A DNA stretch of 64,000 nt from NCBI RefSeq assembly GCF_019710475.1, contig NZ_JAJFAX010000010.1, positions 1 through 64,000 of the forward strand, written 5' to 3'. A program made the translations under genes and the position numbers. How positions within the stretch are numbered: position 1 is the first letter of the stretch; each line of letters starts with the position of its first letter. Source of the stretch: Glycomyces sp. TRM65418. Lineage in GTDB: Bacteria > Actinomycetota > Actinomycetes > Mycobacteriales > Micromonosporaceae. The notes under the pieces are model-generated. The model was given only the letters and a program-made list of their open reading frames with translations, was not told the origin of the DNA and did not search any database. Positions 32,783 to 41,098 of the stretch are shown here, piece by piece.

Positions 32783-34003
32783 TCACGTAACCGTGAGCGT
32801 CCACCTGCGCGGGTTGCCGTCGAAGGCGACACCGGACTGGTCGGGGACGCCGTCGGGCGTCACGTCGTCGTACGGGAAGGCGTACCCGATCGGCGAGTTC
32901 GCGTGGACCGCGCGGGCGTAGTGGTTGGTCACCGGGTCGGCGTAGAAGTCGTCGACGGCGGGGCCGTTCGGCTGGTCGGCGTGGCTGTGGACCGTGCTGC
33001 GGTTGAACGCCGCCGCGAGCCGCGCCAGGGCGCCCTTCTTCGCCTCGGTGTCCGAGGGGATGTTCGCGAAGGGTCCGTGGTTGCAGGTGAAGACGTCCCA
33101 GGACCCGGGCTTGGCGAACGTGGAGCCGTCGTCGAAGACGAGCGTGTCGCCGTTGACGCGGCCGGTGAGCACCCCGCGCCCGCCCTGGAGGTCGATGCGC
33201 AGGTCGGTGTGGCGGTAGGTCTCCCACACCCGGTCGGCGTAGCCCTCCCAGTAGCCGGCGAACGGCATGTCCGGCCGTCCCACATGAGGGGCCATGATGT
33301 TCTGCGGGGACATGACGCGCAGGATGCCGGCGTCGCCGTGCATCACCAGGTCGTTCCACGGGTAGCCGTCCCGCGCCGCCTGGGCTTCGAGGTCGGCCGC
33401 GATGGCCTCGACCGCGCCGTGCGGCAGCGGGGCCACCGAGTGGTCGCCGTTCCCTTGGAGCCGCATCCCGATCGGGAGGGCGGTGACGAGGTCGACGTAG
33501 CTGACGTTGGCGAACAGCTGCACGTCGTTGAAGGTGAACTCGCAGAACGAGACGATCTTGCCGAAGTTGGCGTCGGCCCGGTTGTGCAGCGCGGGCTCGA
33601 CCAGCGAAGGACCGGGGTTGACGAAGAACTCGAGCTTCGACTCGCGGACGAAGTAGACGCGGCCGCCGTACATGCGCGGCAGGGTCACCACCACCGGAGC
33701 GGCGCCGGGGGCGCCGAGCGGGATCGCGGCGTCGACCGGGAGCGGGGTGTTCGGCCCGCCGGGTTCCTCGAGGTAGTACGGGCCCTGACCGGCGCGCAGG
33801 AGCATCATGCGGTCGGTGCCGAACTCGCGCCCGGTGACGTAGGCGCTGACGTTGGCGGTGTCGGTGTCGTTGACGAGCGCGAGCTCGCAAGTGGTCGGTG
33901 CGGCCGAGGCGGCGGGGACGTCGAACGAGCGCCACCAAGGCGAACTCGCGGCGACCGCGCCCGCGGCGGCGGTGAGGGAGAGCATCGCTCTTCGCGAAAC
34001 CAT
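32783..34003 (-). CDS. Secreted GH64 beta-1,3-glucanase
   Basis: The 406-residue protein begins with a Tat-like signal (MVSRRAMLSLTAAAGAVAAS, cleavage near ASAAP). The mature part matches GH64 laminaripentaose-producing beta-1,3-glucanases, which have a barrel and thaumatin-like domain: ALVNDTDTANVSAYVTG, FFVNPGPSLVEPAL, FCEFTFNDVQLFANVSYVD, and TFAKPGSWDVFTCNHG. GGAG precedes ATG 34003. It would degrade fungal or plant beta-1,3-glucan outside the cell. It carries no carbohydrate-binding module. Confidence 0.9.
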   Translation of the reverse strand: MVSRRAMLSLTAAAGAVAASSPWWRSFDVPAASAAPTTCELALVNDTDTANVSAYVTGREFGTDRMMLLRAGQGPYYLEEPGGPNTPLPVDAAIPLGAPGAAPVVVTLPRMYGGRVYFVRESKLEFFVNPGPSLVEPALHNRADANFGKIVSFCEFTFNDVQLFANVSYVDLVTALPIGMRLQGNGDHSVAPLPHGAVEAIAADLEAQAARDGYPWNDLVMHGDAGILRVMSPQNIMAPHVGRPDMPFAGYWEGYADRVWETYRHTDLRIDLQGGRGVLTGRVNGDTLVFDDGSTFAKPGSWDVFTCNHGPFANIPSDTEAKKGALARLAAAFNRSTVHSHADQPNGPAVDDFYADPVTNHYARAVHANSPIGYAFPYDDVTPDGVPDQSGVAFDGNPRRWTLTVT

Positions 34004-34133
34004 GGATAACCTCCAAATGGTGCGAGATTGAGGAATGCGGCTGAGATTAGCATGGTTTCTTAAAAGATTAAAGGGGCGATTTCGTACATAAGCGCTCACC
34101 GTATGCATCGAGGCTGAAATCGTCCACATAGGG

Positions 34134-34171
34134 CCGCCGGGGGCGGTGGCGGCCGCCACCGCCCCCGGCGG
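34134..34171. terminator. 38-base perfect palindrome
   Basis: Two 19-base arms meet without a loop between the GH64 start region and the antiporter stop. Its position 17 bases after the antiporter stop on the minus strand suits a terminator. Confidence 0.55.
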
Positions 34172-34188
34172 ATCCGTGGAGCAGGCGC

Positions 34189-35379
34189 TCAGAGGCCCGC
34201 GTCGGCGAGTCGCCTCGCGCGGTTCTTCCTGCGGCGCTTGGCGACGATCGGGCCGGCCAGACGCGGCGCGAGCGGGCCGATCGCGGCCAGGATGAGCACG
34301 TACGCGGCCGAGACGGTGCCGAGCGCCGGATCGAGGCCCGCCGTGACGCCGAGTCCGGCGATGACGATCGAGAACTCGCCGCGCGGCAGCAGCACGAGCC
34401 CGGCGCGGAGCTTGCCGGTGAACGCCGAGCCGCCGCGCCCGGCCGCCCACCAGCCGGTGGCGAACTTCGTCGCGATCGTGCAGACCGCCAGCGCGACCGC
34501 GACCGGCAACACCGGCGGCAGCGCGGTCGGGTCGGTCTCGAGTCCGAAGTTGACGAAGAAGATCGCCGCGAACAGGTTCTTCAGCGGCTCCAAGGTCTCC
34601 TCGGCCTGCCGCGAGACCTCGCCGGAGAGGGCGATGCCGACGAAGAACGCGCCCACCGCGGCCGAGACGTGGACCTGCTCGGCGAGCCCGGCCACGATGA
34701 GGACGATGCCCATGACCTTGAGCATGAGGATCTCGTTGCTCGGCGAGGTGAGGAACCGCGAGAGCAGTCCGCCGAGCCGGGACGCGACCACGAAGGCGAT
34801 GGCCACGGCCAGCAGCGCGATCCCGAGGCCGACGGCGGCCTGCGAGAACGCGAGACCGGCCAGGAGGGTGGTGACGATCGGCAGGTAGAGGGCCATGACG
34901 AGGTCCTCGGCGACCAGGAGGGCGAGCACCGTGGGGGTCTCGCGGTTGCCGAGCCAGCCGAGGTCGGTGAGGACCTTCGCGATGATGCCCGAGGAGGAGA
35001 TGTAGGTGACGCCGCCGAAGACGACGGCGGCCACGGGCCCCCAACCGAGCAGGAGCGCGCAGACCACGCCGGGGGTGGCGTTGAGGACGAGGTCGACCAC
35101 CGCGCCGAGCCAGGAGGTCCGCATGGTGCCTATGAGTTCGCGCGGCGTGTACTCCAGGCCGAGGGTGAACAGGAGGAGCACGACCCCGACTTGGGCGCCG
35201 ACTTCGATGAAGCCGGTGATCGCCTGCAACTCGTAGACGCCTCCGTGGCCGAAGGCGAGGCCGGCGAGGAGGTAAAGCGGGATGGCGGAGAGGCCGAACC
35301 GTACGGCGGCGGCTCCGAGCAGACCGAGGGCTCCGATGAGGAGGCCGAGTTCAAGGAGGAGCTCGACGGTCTCGTGCAT
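34189..35379 (-). CDS. khtU: KhtU/CPA2-type K+(cation)/proton antiporter
   Basis: The 396-residue membrane protein has about 12 hydrophobic segments and belongs to the CPA2 family. Typical stretches are GLEYTPRELIG, GGVTYISSSGIIAKVLTDLGW, LVAEDLVMALYLP and GLVLLPRGEFSIVIAGLG. It lacks a C-terminal TrkA-N domain; that role falls to the separately encoded KhtT-like subunit. Its ATG shares one base with the khtT stop (TAATG), showing tight coupling. It probably exports potassium in exchange for protons under alkaline or high-K stress. Confidence 0.88.
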   Translation of the reverse strand: MHETVELLLELGLLIGALGLLGAAAVRFGLSAIPLYLLAGLAFGHGGVYELQAITGFIEVGAQVGVVLLLFTLGLEYTPRELIGTMRTSWLGAVVDLVLNATPGVVCALLLGWGPVAAVVFGGVTYISSSGIIAKVLTDLGWLGNRETPTVLALLVAEDLVMALYLPIVTTLLAGLAFSQAAVGLGIALLAVAIAFVVASRLGGLLSRFLTSPSNEILMLKVMGIVLIVAGLAEQVHVSAAVGAFFVGIALSGEVSRQAEETLEPLKNLFAAIFFVNFGLETDPTALPPVLPVAVALAVCTIATKFATGWWAAGRGGSAFTGKLRAGLVLLPRGEFSIVIAGLGVTAGLDPALGTVSAAYVLILAAIGPLAPRLAGPIVAKRRRKNRARRLADAGL

Positions 35380-35864
35380 TATTCGCGACCGCGCAGGATC
35401 CGGTCGACCGCGTCGACGGCCTCCTGCGTCCCGATCGTCACGAGGCGGTCGCCGACGTGGAGGGTCGCGGAGGGGGCGGGACCGGTCTCGACGCCGTCGG
35501 GACGGACGATCGCGACGATGGAGGCGCCGGTGCGGGTCCGGGCGCGGGTGTCGCCGAGGGGCCGCTCGGCGTACGGGCTGGTGGCGTCCACGAGGATCTG
35601 GCGCGAGACGAGGTTGTCGATCTCGTGGTGGAGTCGGTTGAGCTTCTCGACGATGCGGGCGCCGCCGAGGAGTTCGCCGATCGCGGCGGACTCGTCGGCG
35701 GAGAAGACGATGCAGTCGAGCATCGAGTCGGGATCGTCGGGGTCGTAGATGATGAAGTCGCGGCGGCCCTCGCGATGGGCGACGATCCCGAGCCGTACAT
35801 GGCGTTTGGTCTCGAATTCGAACCGCACGCCGATTCCGGGCAGCTCGGTGCGCTCCACGTCCAC
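35379..35864 (-). CDS. khtT: KhtT-like antiporter regulatory subunit (TrkA-C domain)
   Basis: The 161-residue cytosolic protein has an N-terminal beta-rich domain (ELPGIGVRFEFETKRHVRLGIVAHREGRRDFIIYD) and a C-terminal TrkA-C/RCK-C domain (GASIVAIVRPDGVETGPAPSATLHVGDRLVTIGTQEAVDAVDRIL). In Bacillus the KhtT subunit gates KhtU in response to nucleotide and pH. Here it lies directly upstream of khtU with a one-base overlap. Confidence 0.88.
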   Translation of the reverse strand: MDVERTELPGIGVRFEFETKRHVRLGIVAHREGRRDFIIYDPDDPDSMLDCIVFSADESAAIGELLGGARIVEKLNRLHHEIDNLVSRQILVDATSPYAERPLGDTRARTRTGASIVAIVRPDGVETGPAPSATLHVGDRLVTIGTQEAVDAVDRILRGRE

Positions 35865-35870
35865 TGTCGA

Positions 35871-36074
35871 TCACTCCTTAGGTGTGGGATACGCACCGAA
35901 CCGTACATCACGGTCCGACCGGTCGGCCGCGACCGGTTCGAGGGCGCCGCGGACGGCGCCGCAGGCCCGCTCGGGCACGCGGATCCGCTCGTCGGCGGCG
36001 TACCGGCCGCGCACGTCGGCGTCGGGGAGCGGGCCGGGCCGGGTGCAGTGGGCGAGGACTTCGTCGGCGCTCAT
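35871..36074 (-). CDS. Small hypothetical protein upstream of khtTU
   Basis: This 67-residue frame has ATG 36074 with AAGGGAACG upstream and stops six bases before khtT, so it looks like the first gene of the operon. The protein (MSADEVLAHCTRPGPLPDAD at the start) has no membrane segment and no domain I recognise. It is charged with one or two cysteines. It may instead be part of a long leader. Confidence 0.4.
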   Translation of the reverse strand: MSADEVLAHCTRPGPLPDADVRGRYAADERIRVPERACGAVRGALEPVAADRSDRDVRFGAYPTPKE

Positions 36075-36175
36075 GGCGTTCCCTTCGGAGCGGAGGGTTC
36101 GAAGCCTACGGAGATCCGGGCCGGCCTCTCCAACATGAATCGCGCGAATGTACGGGTCGCGATCTGCGTGGAGGC

Positions 36176-36206
36176 GAGGCCCCGGCCGCTGAGCGGCCGG
36201 GGCCTC
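36176..36206. terminator. Hairpin after the PAP2 gene
   Basis: Fourteen-base arms (GAGGCCCCGGCCGC and complement) with loop TGA lie seven bases past the PAP2 stop on the minus strand. Confidence 0.7.
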
Positions 36207-36212
36207 GGCGGT

Positions 36213-38186
36213 CTAGGCGGCGTCGATGCGGACCTTGACGCGCTTCTTCTCGTATTCGACCGTGACGGTGTGGCCGGGCAGGTCGAGCACGACCTCGGCG
36301 AAGGTGCCGGTGACCTGCTTGGCCTTGATGACGGTGAGCGGCATGCCCGCGGCGGGCGGGCGCTGCGGGTCGAGGGCGATCCGCAGGACCGCGGCCGGTC
36401 CGAGGGCGACCTCCTTGGAGACGTCCAGGGCGGGGTCGTCGCCGTCGCCGAGCCGCACTCGGAGCGTCGCGTTCGACTGGGCGTAGGCGCGGAGTTCGAG
36501 CTGGGCGGTGTCGACCGCGAGGGTCCCGCCGGTGACGGTGACGCCGCCTTTGCCGAGGGCGTTCGGGGAGGCCGCGCCCAGGGTCCCGTCCTGGAGGGCG
36601 ACGCCGCCGGAGAACGCGTTGTCGCCGGCGAGCGTGAGGGCCCCGGCGCCGGACTTGGTGAGCTTGCCAGGGCCGCCGATGTCCCCCCGCCAGGTGTCGG
36701 CGGCGCTGAAGCCGCCTTGGGCGGCGTCCATGACGACGTGGACGTCGTCGTCGAAGCGGCCGTAGCCGTCCGCGGCGGCGAAGAGGTCGAGGCGGCCCCA
36801 CTGCTCGGGCCCGTCCAGGATCGGGTATCCGGCCTTCAGGGCCGTGGTGCGCAGGACCTCGCGGCGCTGCTCGGCGTCCAGGTAGGGCAGGCGGGTCTCC
36901 AGGAGGACCTCGGCTCCCTTGGGGACGGTGAGCGGGGCGTCGGAGCCGGACCGCTTCAGGAAGTAGGTGAGGCGTTCGCGGTAGCGGGCGCGGTTGACCT
37001 CGCGGTCGGCGTACTGGTCGGTGTCGGGGCCCTCGCGGTGCGCGTAGGCGTGCAGCTCGTCGGCCGAGACGCCGGCGGCGGCCGTGAAGTACGCGAGCGC
37101 CTGGGCGCGGGCCTCGGCCTTGAGGTCGGCGTTCGCGGGGTCGTGGAGGGCGGCGGCGGCCAGGGCGGTGCCGAGGATGCGGCCGCCGATGACGTCGACC
37201 GCCGAGTGCATGCCGGCGGTGATGCGCGAGTGCGCGACGTCGGCGGCCCGGGCGAGCTGCTCCTGGAAGCGTTCGGGCACGGCGTAGGCCAGCGCGATGG
37301 CGGCCATCCAGGCGGCATTGGTGTGCCCGGAGGGGAAGCCGCCGTCTTCGGCGGGGTTCGTGGATCGCTGGCGCAGGAGCTGCGGGGCGACGACGACGTC
37401 CGAGTCGTAGGCGGGGACGCCGAGGACGGGGATGCCGCCGGACTCGGCGACCTCGCTGTCCTCGTTCATCCGGTAGGGGCGCGGGTACTGGTAGGCGAAC
37501 TTGCTGGGGTTCGAGGAGGCGAACGGGCCGCGCACGGTGTTGACGAGCTGCGCGACCCTGCCGAGCTCGGAGTCCGCGGCGCCGGCCCCCGTGGCCGAGC
37601 CGGCCGGGGCTCCGGCGGGGACCGAGTCGCTGATCTTGCCGTCGGGGATGCCGTCGGGGGCGCTGGTGATAGCGGTGACGGCCTTCGCGCCGGCCTTGTA
37701 GGCGGCTTCGAGGGGGCCGAGGCCGCCGATGGCGCTGTAGCTCTGGTGCTGGCGGTCGAAGATGAAGGACTGCTTGGCGACCGCGTCGGGGCGGTTCCCG
37801 GTGATCTCGGCGCTGTAGGCCATGTTGGCTTCGAGGACGTCGTCGTCGACGACGGTGCCGTTGTCCCAGTCGGGGCCGGTCTGCCAGAGGGCCTCGAAGC
37901 CGCTGAGGATGCGGACGGCGGCGTTGGTCTCGGCGGTCTGGTTCTCGATGACGTTGGTGGTGTAGGCGTCCACGAAGGCGGGGCCGTCGTACTGGGCGTA
38001 CTGGGCGGTGCTCTGGACCGTGGCACTCGCGAGACCGCCCACTGAGTCCACTGTAGAGTGGAGCGCGCTAGTCGACTGGGAGGCGGCGGCGGGTTCGGCG
38101 ACGGCCGCCGCCGCCATGCCGGCGGCGATGGCGGCCGAACCGGTGAGGAGGCGGCGTCGATCAAGCGTGTGCGGTGCTTCGGTCAT
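36213..38186 (-). CDS. Tat-exported PAP2 phosphatase with autotransporter-type repeat
   Basis: The 657-residue protein starts with a Tat signal (DRRRLLTGSAAIAAGMAAAA). The PAP2/vanadium-haloperoxidase core has GGFPSGHTNAAW near residue 283 and AHSRITAGMHSAVDVIGG near 325, the phosphate-binding and His-nucleophile motifs. After the PAP2 domain, residues about 500-535 (GALTLAGDNAFSGGVALQ) match the passenger-associated repeat common in Gram-negative autotransporters, followed by a beta-rich tail. GC-rich neighbours on both sides are unrelated. It is probably a secreted or surface acid phosphatase; the repeat domain may aid folding or surface display. Confidence 0.82.
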   Translation of the reverse strand: MTEAPHTLDRRRLLTGSAAIAAGMAAAAVAEPAAASQSTSALHSTVDSVGGLASATVQSTAQYAQYDGPAFVDAYTTNVIENQTAETNAAVRILSGFEALWQTGPDWDNGTVVDDDVLEANMAYSAEITGNRPDAVAKQSFIFDRQHQSYSAIGGLGPLEAAYKAGAKAVTAITSAPDGIPDGKISDSVPAGAPAGSATGAGAADSELGRVAQLVNTVRGPFASSNPSKFAYQYPRPYRMNEDSEVAESGGIPVLGVPAYDSDVVVAPQLLRQRSTNPAEDGGFPSGHTNAAWMAAIALAYAVPERFQEQLARAADVAHSRITAGMHSAVDVIGGRILGTALAAAALHDPANADLKAEARAQALAYFTAAAGVSADELHAYAHREGPDTDQYADREVNRARYRERLTYFLKRSGSDAPLTVPKGAEVLLETRLPYLDAEQRREVLRTTALKAGYPILDGPEQWGRLDLFAAADGYGRFDDDVHVVMDAAQGGFSAADTWRGDIGGPGKLTKSGAGALTLAGDNAFSGGVALQDGTLGAASPNALGKGGVTVTGGTLAVDTAQLELRAYAQSNATLRVRLGDGDDPALDVSKEVALGPAAVLRIALDPQRPPAAGMPLTVIKAKQVTGTFAEVVLDLPGHTVTVEYEKKRVKVRIDAA

Positions 38187-38608
38187 GGGTGGTTCGCTTT
38201 CCCGTCGGGGAGGGCGGGCCGCGGAGGCCCGGGGCAGGTGGTCCATGGGTGCGGTAACACTGTCACGACAGGCGATGAACGGGTCCTTGCGGGCCGATGT
38301 CGCGGGTCTGCACGTCGGCTGACGCTTGCACGACGGGGCCCGAGGGGCCGGGGCTTGCGGTCGCCGCGGGGTTCGGCGAGGCCCGCGCCGATGGCCTCGA
38401 CGTCGAGGGCGACCGCGTCCGCCGCTGCCAGACCGGTCGCGTGCGCGGCGTCGAACCTCTTGTCCCCCATGCGCAGGCGGGTCTGGACGGCCCGGTGGGC
38501 CGCCCCAGAGGCCACCGAGTCGCGCACGATGGCCTTTCGTCGGCGCGCAGCGCTGCGGAGGGGTCCGCACCTTGAGACGCGAGGGGAGACCCGGCCGGCC
38601 GGCGGATC
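38187..38608. other. Gap between PAP2 and the lysine cluster
   Basis: This 420-base stretch has no complete gene. On the minus strand, part of it resembles a decayed regulator (see the separate entry). A promoter for the PAP2 gene should lie at its left end. Confidence 0.5.
38360..38527 (-). pseudogene. Possible relic of a LuxR/ATPase-type regulator
   Basis: The translated stretch GDKRFDAAHATGLAAADAVAL resembles the helical motif F-AA-A-G-AL---EAVALAL found near the end of the ATPase/TPR part of actinobacterial LuxR-type regulators. No helix-turn-helix or start is left. The match is short and made by eye, so it may be chance. Confidence 0.22.
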
Positions 38609-39943
38609 TCACCGCGATGTCGACCAGGCGCCGAGCAGTCCTTCGGCGGCGTGCCGGTACCCGTTCGCGGCCAGGAGCCCTGCCGGCGCGAGGCGGTAGT
38701 CGGCGTCGACTGCGAAGCGGGCGTCCTTCGGGGGCCGGACGCCGCCGGAGGTGTCCGCGCCGACGGCCTCGCGGAGCCACGCGGCGGCGGCGGGATCGCG
38801 GCGGAGCACGCCGCCGGAGCCGATGACGAGGCCGACCGCGGCGAGGTCCTTGCCGCCGCGCAGGGGCTCGGTCGGACCGCCGATCTGCTCGCCGCGGGCG
38901 TGGCGGCGCACCGCGATGCGGGCGGCCAGCGCGCTCAGTTCGGCGTCGGGCCCGGGGTCGTCGGCGCGGAACGCCGGGTTCGCCGTGCGGAGGCCCGCGG
39001 CCTCCTCGAGCGCGGCGCTCGTGGGGAGGTCCTCGTCGTCGGCGGCTTCGGCGATGCCTACGGCGGTGTGGCGGACCCCGAGGTCGCCTTCGACGGTCCT
39101 TGAGCGCCAAGCGGTTCCGGCGACTTCGGCGCGGGGGCCCTCGCGTTCGGCGTCCGGGGTGAGGACGGAGTAGACGTCGGTGGTCGCGCCGCCGACGTCG
39201 ACGACGAGCAGGTCGTCGGCGATCCGGTCGGCGAGGAGCTCCACCCCGGTGAGCACCGCGTCGGGGGTGGCGGCCTTGACCATGCGGGTGAAGTCGGCGC
39301 TCGCGGAGAGGTGCTTCCCGGCGATGACGTGGCGGAGGAAGACCTCGCGGAGGGCGGTGCGGGCGGGGACGGGATTGAGGGCGCCGATGCGCGGCAGGAC
39401 GTTCGCGACCCCGGTGACCGCGATGCCCGCGGCGTCGAGGTCGGCGGCGGCCGCCGCGAAGGCGTCGGCGTTGCCGGCGTAGACGACCGGGGTGCGGATC
39501 CCGGAGGCGGCGAGGGCGGCGGCGTGGTCGCGGACGGCCGTGTCGTCGCCGCCGTCGGTGCCGCCGGCCAGGAGGATCACGTCGGGCCGCGCATCGGCGA
39601 GCGCGGCGAAGTCGGCGTCGGCGAGGCGCCCGGCGCGCACGTCGACGACGCGGGCCCCGGCGCTGAGTCCGGCCCGGTAGGCGGCGCGGGCGGTGACCAG
39701 GGGCTCGTTGCCGATGACGGCGAGGCGCAGGCCGCCGCCCGCGGACGAGCACACGAGCGTGTCGACGACGTTGGCGGCCTTGGGAACCGCCGCTTCGGCG
39801 GCGGCGCGGAGGCCCTCCATGACGTCGGTGGCGAGGGTCGTCGGATGCGAGGCCGTGCCGAGGAGGTCGCCGGTGTCCGCGTCGACGGCGGCGGCCTTGG
39901 TGTAGGTCGAGCCGACGTCGACGCAGACGACGGCGTTCGTCAT
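38609..39943 (-). CDS. kamB: Lysine 5,6-aminomutase reactivase (MutL/KamB-like)
   Basis: The 444-residue protein is an ASKHA-type ATPase resembling MutL, the partner of glutamate mutase. The phosphate loop CVDVGSTYTKAAAVD lies at residues 8-22 and a second glycine-rich loop VVDVGGATTDVYSV near 240. In clostridial lysine fermentation the homologous KamB sits with kamDE and is thought to reactivate the B12 enzyme; that is the likely role here because kamE and kamD are adjacent and no glutamate mutase genes are present. It is the last gene of the operon, 10 bases after kal. Confidence 0.85.
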   Translation of the reverse strand: MTNAVVCVDVGSTYTKAAAVDADTGDLLGTASHPTTLATDVMEGLRAAAEAAVPKAANVVDTLVCSSAGGGLRLAVIGNEPLVTARAAYRAGLSAGARVVDVRAGRLADADFAALADARPDVILLAGGTDGGDDTAVRDHAAALAASGIRTPVVYAGNADAFAAAAADLDAAGIAVTGVANVLPRIGALNPVPARTALREVFLRHVIAGKHLSASADFTRMVKAATPDAVLTGVELLADRIADDLLVVDVGGATTDVYSVLTPDAEREGPRAEVAGTAWRSRTVEGDLGVRHTAVGIAEAADDEDLPTSAALEEAAGLRTANPAFRADDPGPDAELSALAARIAVRRHARGEQIGGPTEPLRGGKDLAAVGLVIGSGGVLRRDPAAAAWLREAVGADTSGGVRPPKDARFAVDADYRLAPAGLLAANGYRHAAEGLLGAWSTSR

Positions 39944-39953
39944 GGCGGGGTCC

Positions 39954-40349
39954 TCACGGCGCCGTCCTCGGGGGAACGACCACGGTGCCCGTGGCGGTGG
40001 TGGCGACGATCGGCGGGTCGAGGAGGACCGCGGCCGAGTCGCCGCGTTCGGGGTCGGCGCGGCAGACGACGGCGAGGGTGAACTCGACGGTGCGGCTGCG
40101 GGCGCCGGTCCGGACGATCACGCCGGTGGCCTCGACGACGTCGCCGGCCTTGACGGGCGCCTTGAACTGGACGTCCGTGTAGGACGCGAAGAGGCCTTCG
40201 TCGCCGTCGGTGCGGATGCACAGCTCGGTGGCGACGTCGCCGAAGAGGCCGAGGCCGTAGGCGCCGTCCACGAGGTCGCCGCCGTAGTGGGCGTGGCTGT
40301 AGGGGAGGTAGCGGCGGTGGGTCACGGTCGTGCCGTTGTGGTCGGTCAT
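39954..40349 (-). CDS. kal: 3-aminobutyryl-CoA ammonia-lyase (Kal-like hotdog protein)
   Basis: The 131-residue protein has the single hotdog-fold layout of Kal (LPYSHAHYGGDLVDGAYGLGLFGDVATELCIRTDGDEGLF then APVKAGDVVEATGVIVRTG). Kal removes ammonia from L-3-aminobutyryl-CoA to give crotonyl-CoA in lysine fermentation. Assignment rests on fold plus context: its ATG overlaps the kamE stop by four bases and the other pathway genes are adjacent. It could otherwise be a thioesterase-like protein. Confidence 0.85.
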   Translation of the reverse strand: MTDHNGTTVTHRRYLPYSHAHYGGDLVDGAYGLGLFGDVATELCIRTDGDEGLFASYTDVQFKAPVKAGDVVEATGVIVRTGARSRTVEFTLAVVCRADPERGDSAAVLLDPPIVATTATGTVVVPPRTAP

Positions 40350-41098
40350 GCTGCCGGCTCCGCTTCTCTGCTGGTGACGAGGCGATGGACGAGGTAGGAG
40401 GCGACGTCGGACGGGGTGGTGCCGCGGGTGAAGATCCGGTCGACGCCCAGTTCGGCGGCGGCGTGCTCGTCGAAGCGGGGTCCGCCGACGACGAGCAGCG
40501 GGCGCTTCCCCGGCGGCAGGGCCTCGCGGAACGCGGCGGCCATCTCGCGGGTGTTGTGCAGGTGCGCGTCCTTCTGGGTGACGACCTGGCTCACGAGGAC
40601 GGCGTCGGCCTCCTCGTCCACGGCGCGGTTGACGAGGTCGGGGACGGCGACCTGCGCGCCGAGGTTCACCACGCGCAGTTCGCGGTAGTACTCCAGGCCC
40701 TTCTCCCCCGCGACGCCCTTGATGTTGAGGATCGCGTCGATGCCGACGGTGTGCGCGTCGGTGCCGATGCAGGCGCCGACGACGCAGAGCTTGCGGCCGA
40801 GCCGCTCGCGGATGGCGTCGTTGACTTCTTTGGGGCTCAGCTGGGGGTAGTCGCGTTCGACCACTTTGACGTCGTCGAGGTTGACGAGGTGCGTGGACGC
40901 GCCGTAGACCACGAAGAACGTGTAGCCCTCGCCGATGGCCTTGGCATGGACGAGCATCGCCCCGTCCAGGCCCATCTTGGCGGCGAGCTGGAGGGCCGCG
41001 CCCTCGGCGCGCTTGTCGTGCGGGACGGGCAGGGTGAAGGACAGCTGCACCATGCCGTCGCCGGTGGTGTCCCCGTAGGGCCTGACGATGCGGCTCAT
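40346..41098 (-). CDS. kamE: Lysine 5,6-aminomutase, B12-binding beta subunit
   Basis: The 250-residue subunit carries the cobalt-ligand motif DAHTVG with His116, and Lys127 eleven residues later in LNIKG. That matches His133 and the PLP-binding Lys144 of the clostridial enzyme in spacing. It forms a complex with KamD that moves the amino group of beta-lysine (or D-lysine) from carbon 6 to carbon 5. ATG 41098 overlaps the kamD stop by four bases. Confidence 0.93.
   Translation of the reverse strand: MSRIVRPYGDTTGDGMVQLSFTLPVPHDKRAEGAALQLAAKMGLDGAMLVHAKAIGEGYTFFVVYGASTHLVNLDDVKVVERDYPQLSPKEVNDAIRERLGRKLCVVGACIGTDAHTVGIDAILNIKGVAGEKGLEYYRELRVVNLGAQVAVPDLVNRAVDEEADAVLVSQVVTQKDAHLHNTREMAAAFREALPPGKRPLLVVGGPRFDEHAAAELGVDRIFTRGTTPSDVASYLVHRLVTSREAEPAA

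Noticed and set aside
38609-39943. Glutamate mutase accessory protein MutL in a methylaspartate pathway
   Set aside because: No glutamate mutase or methylaspartase genes are present; adjacency to kamE and kamD makes the KamB role more likely.
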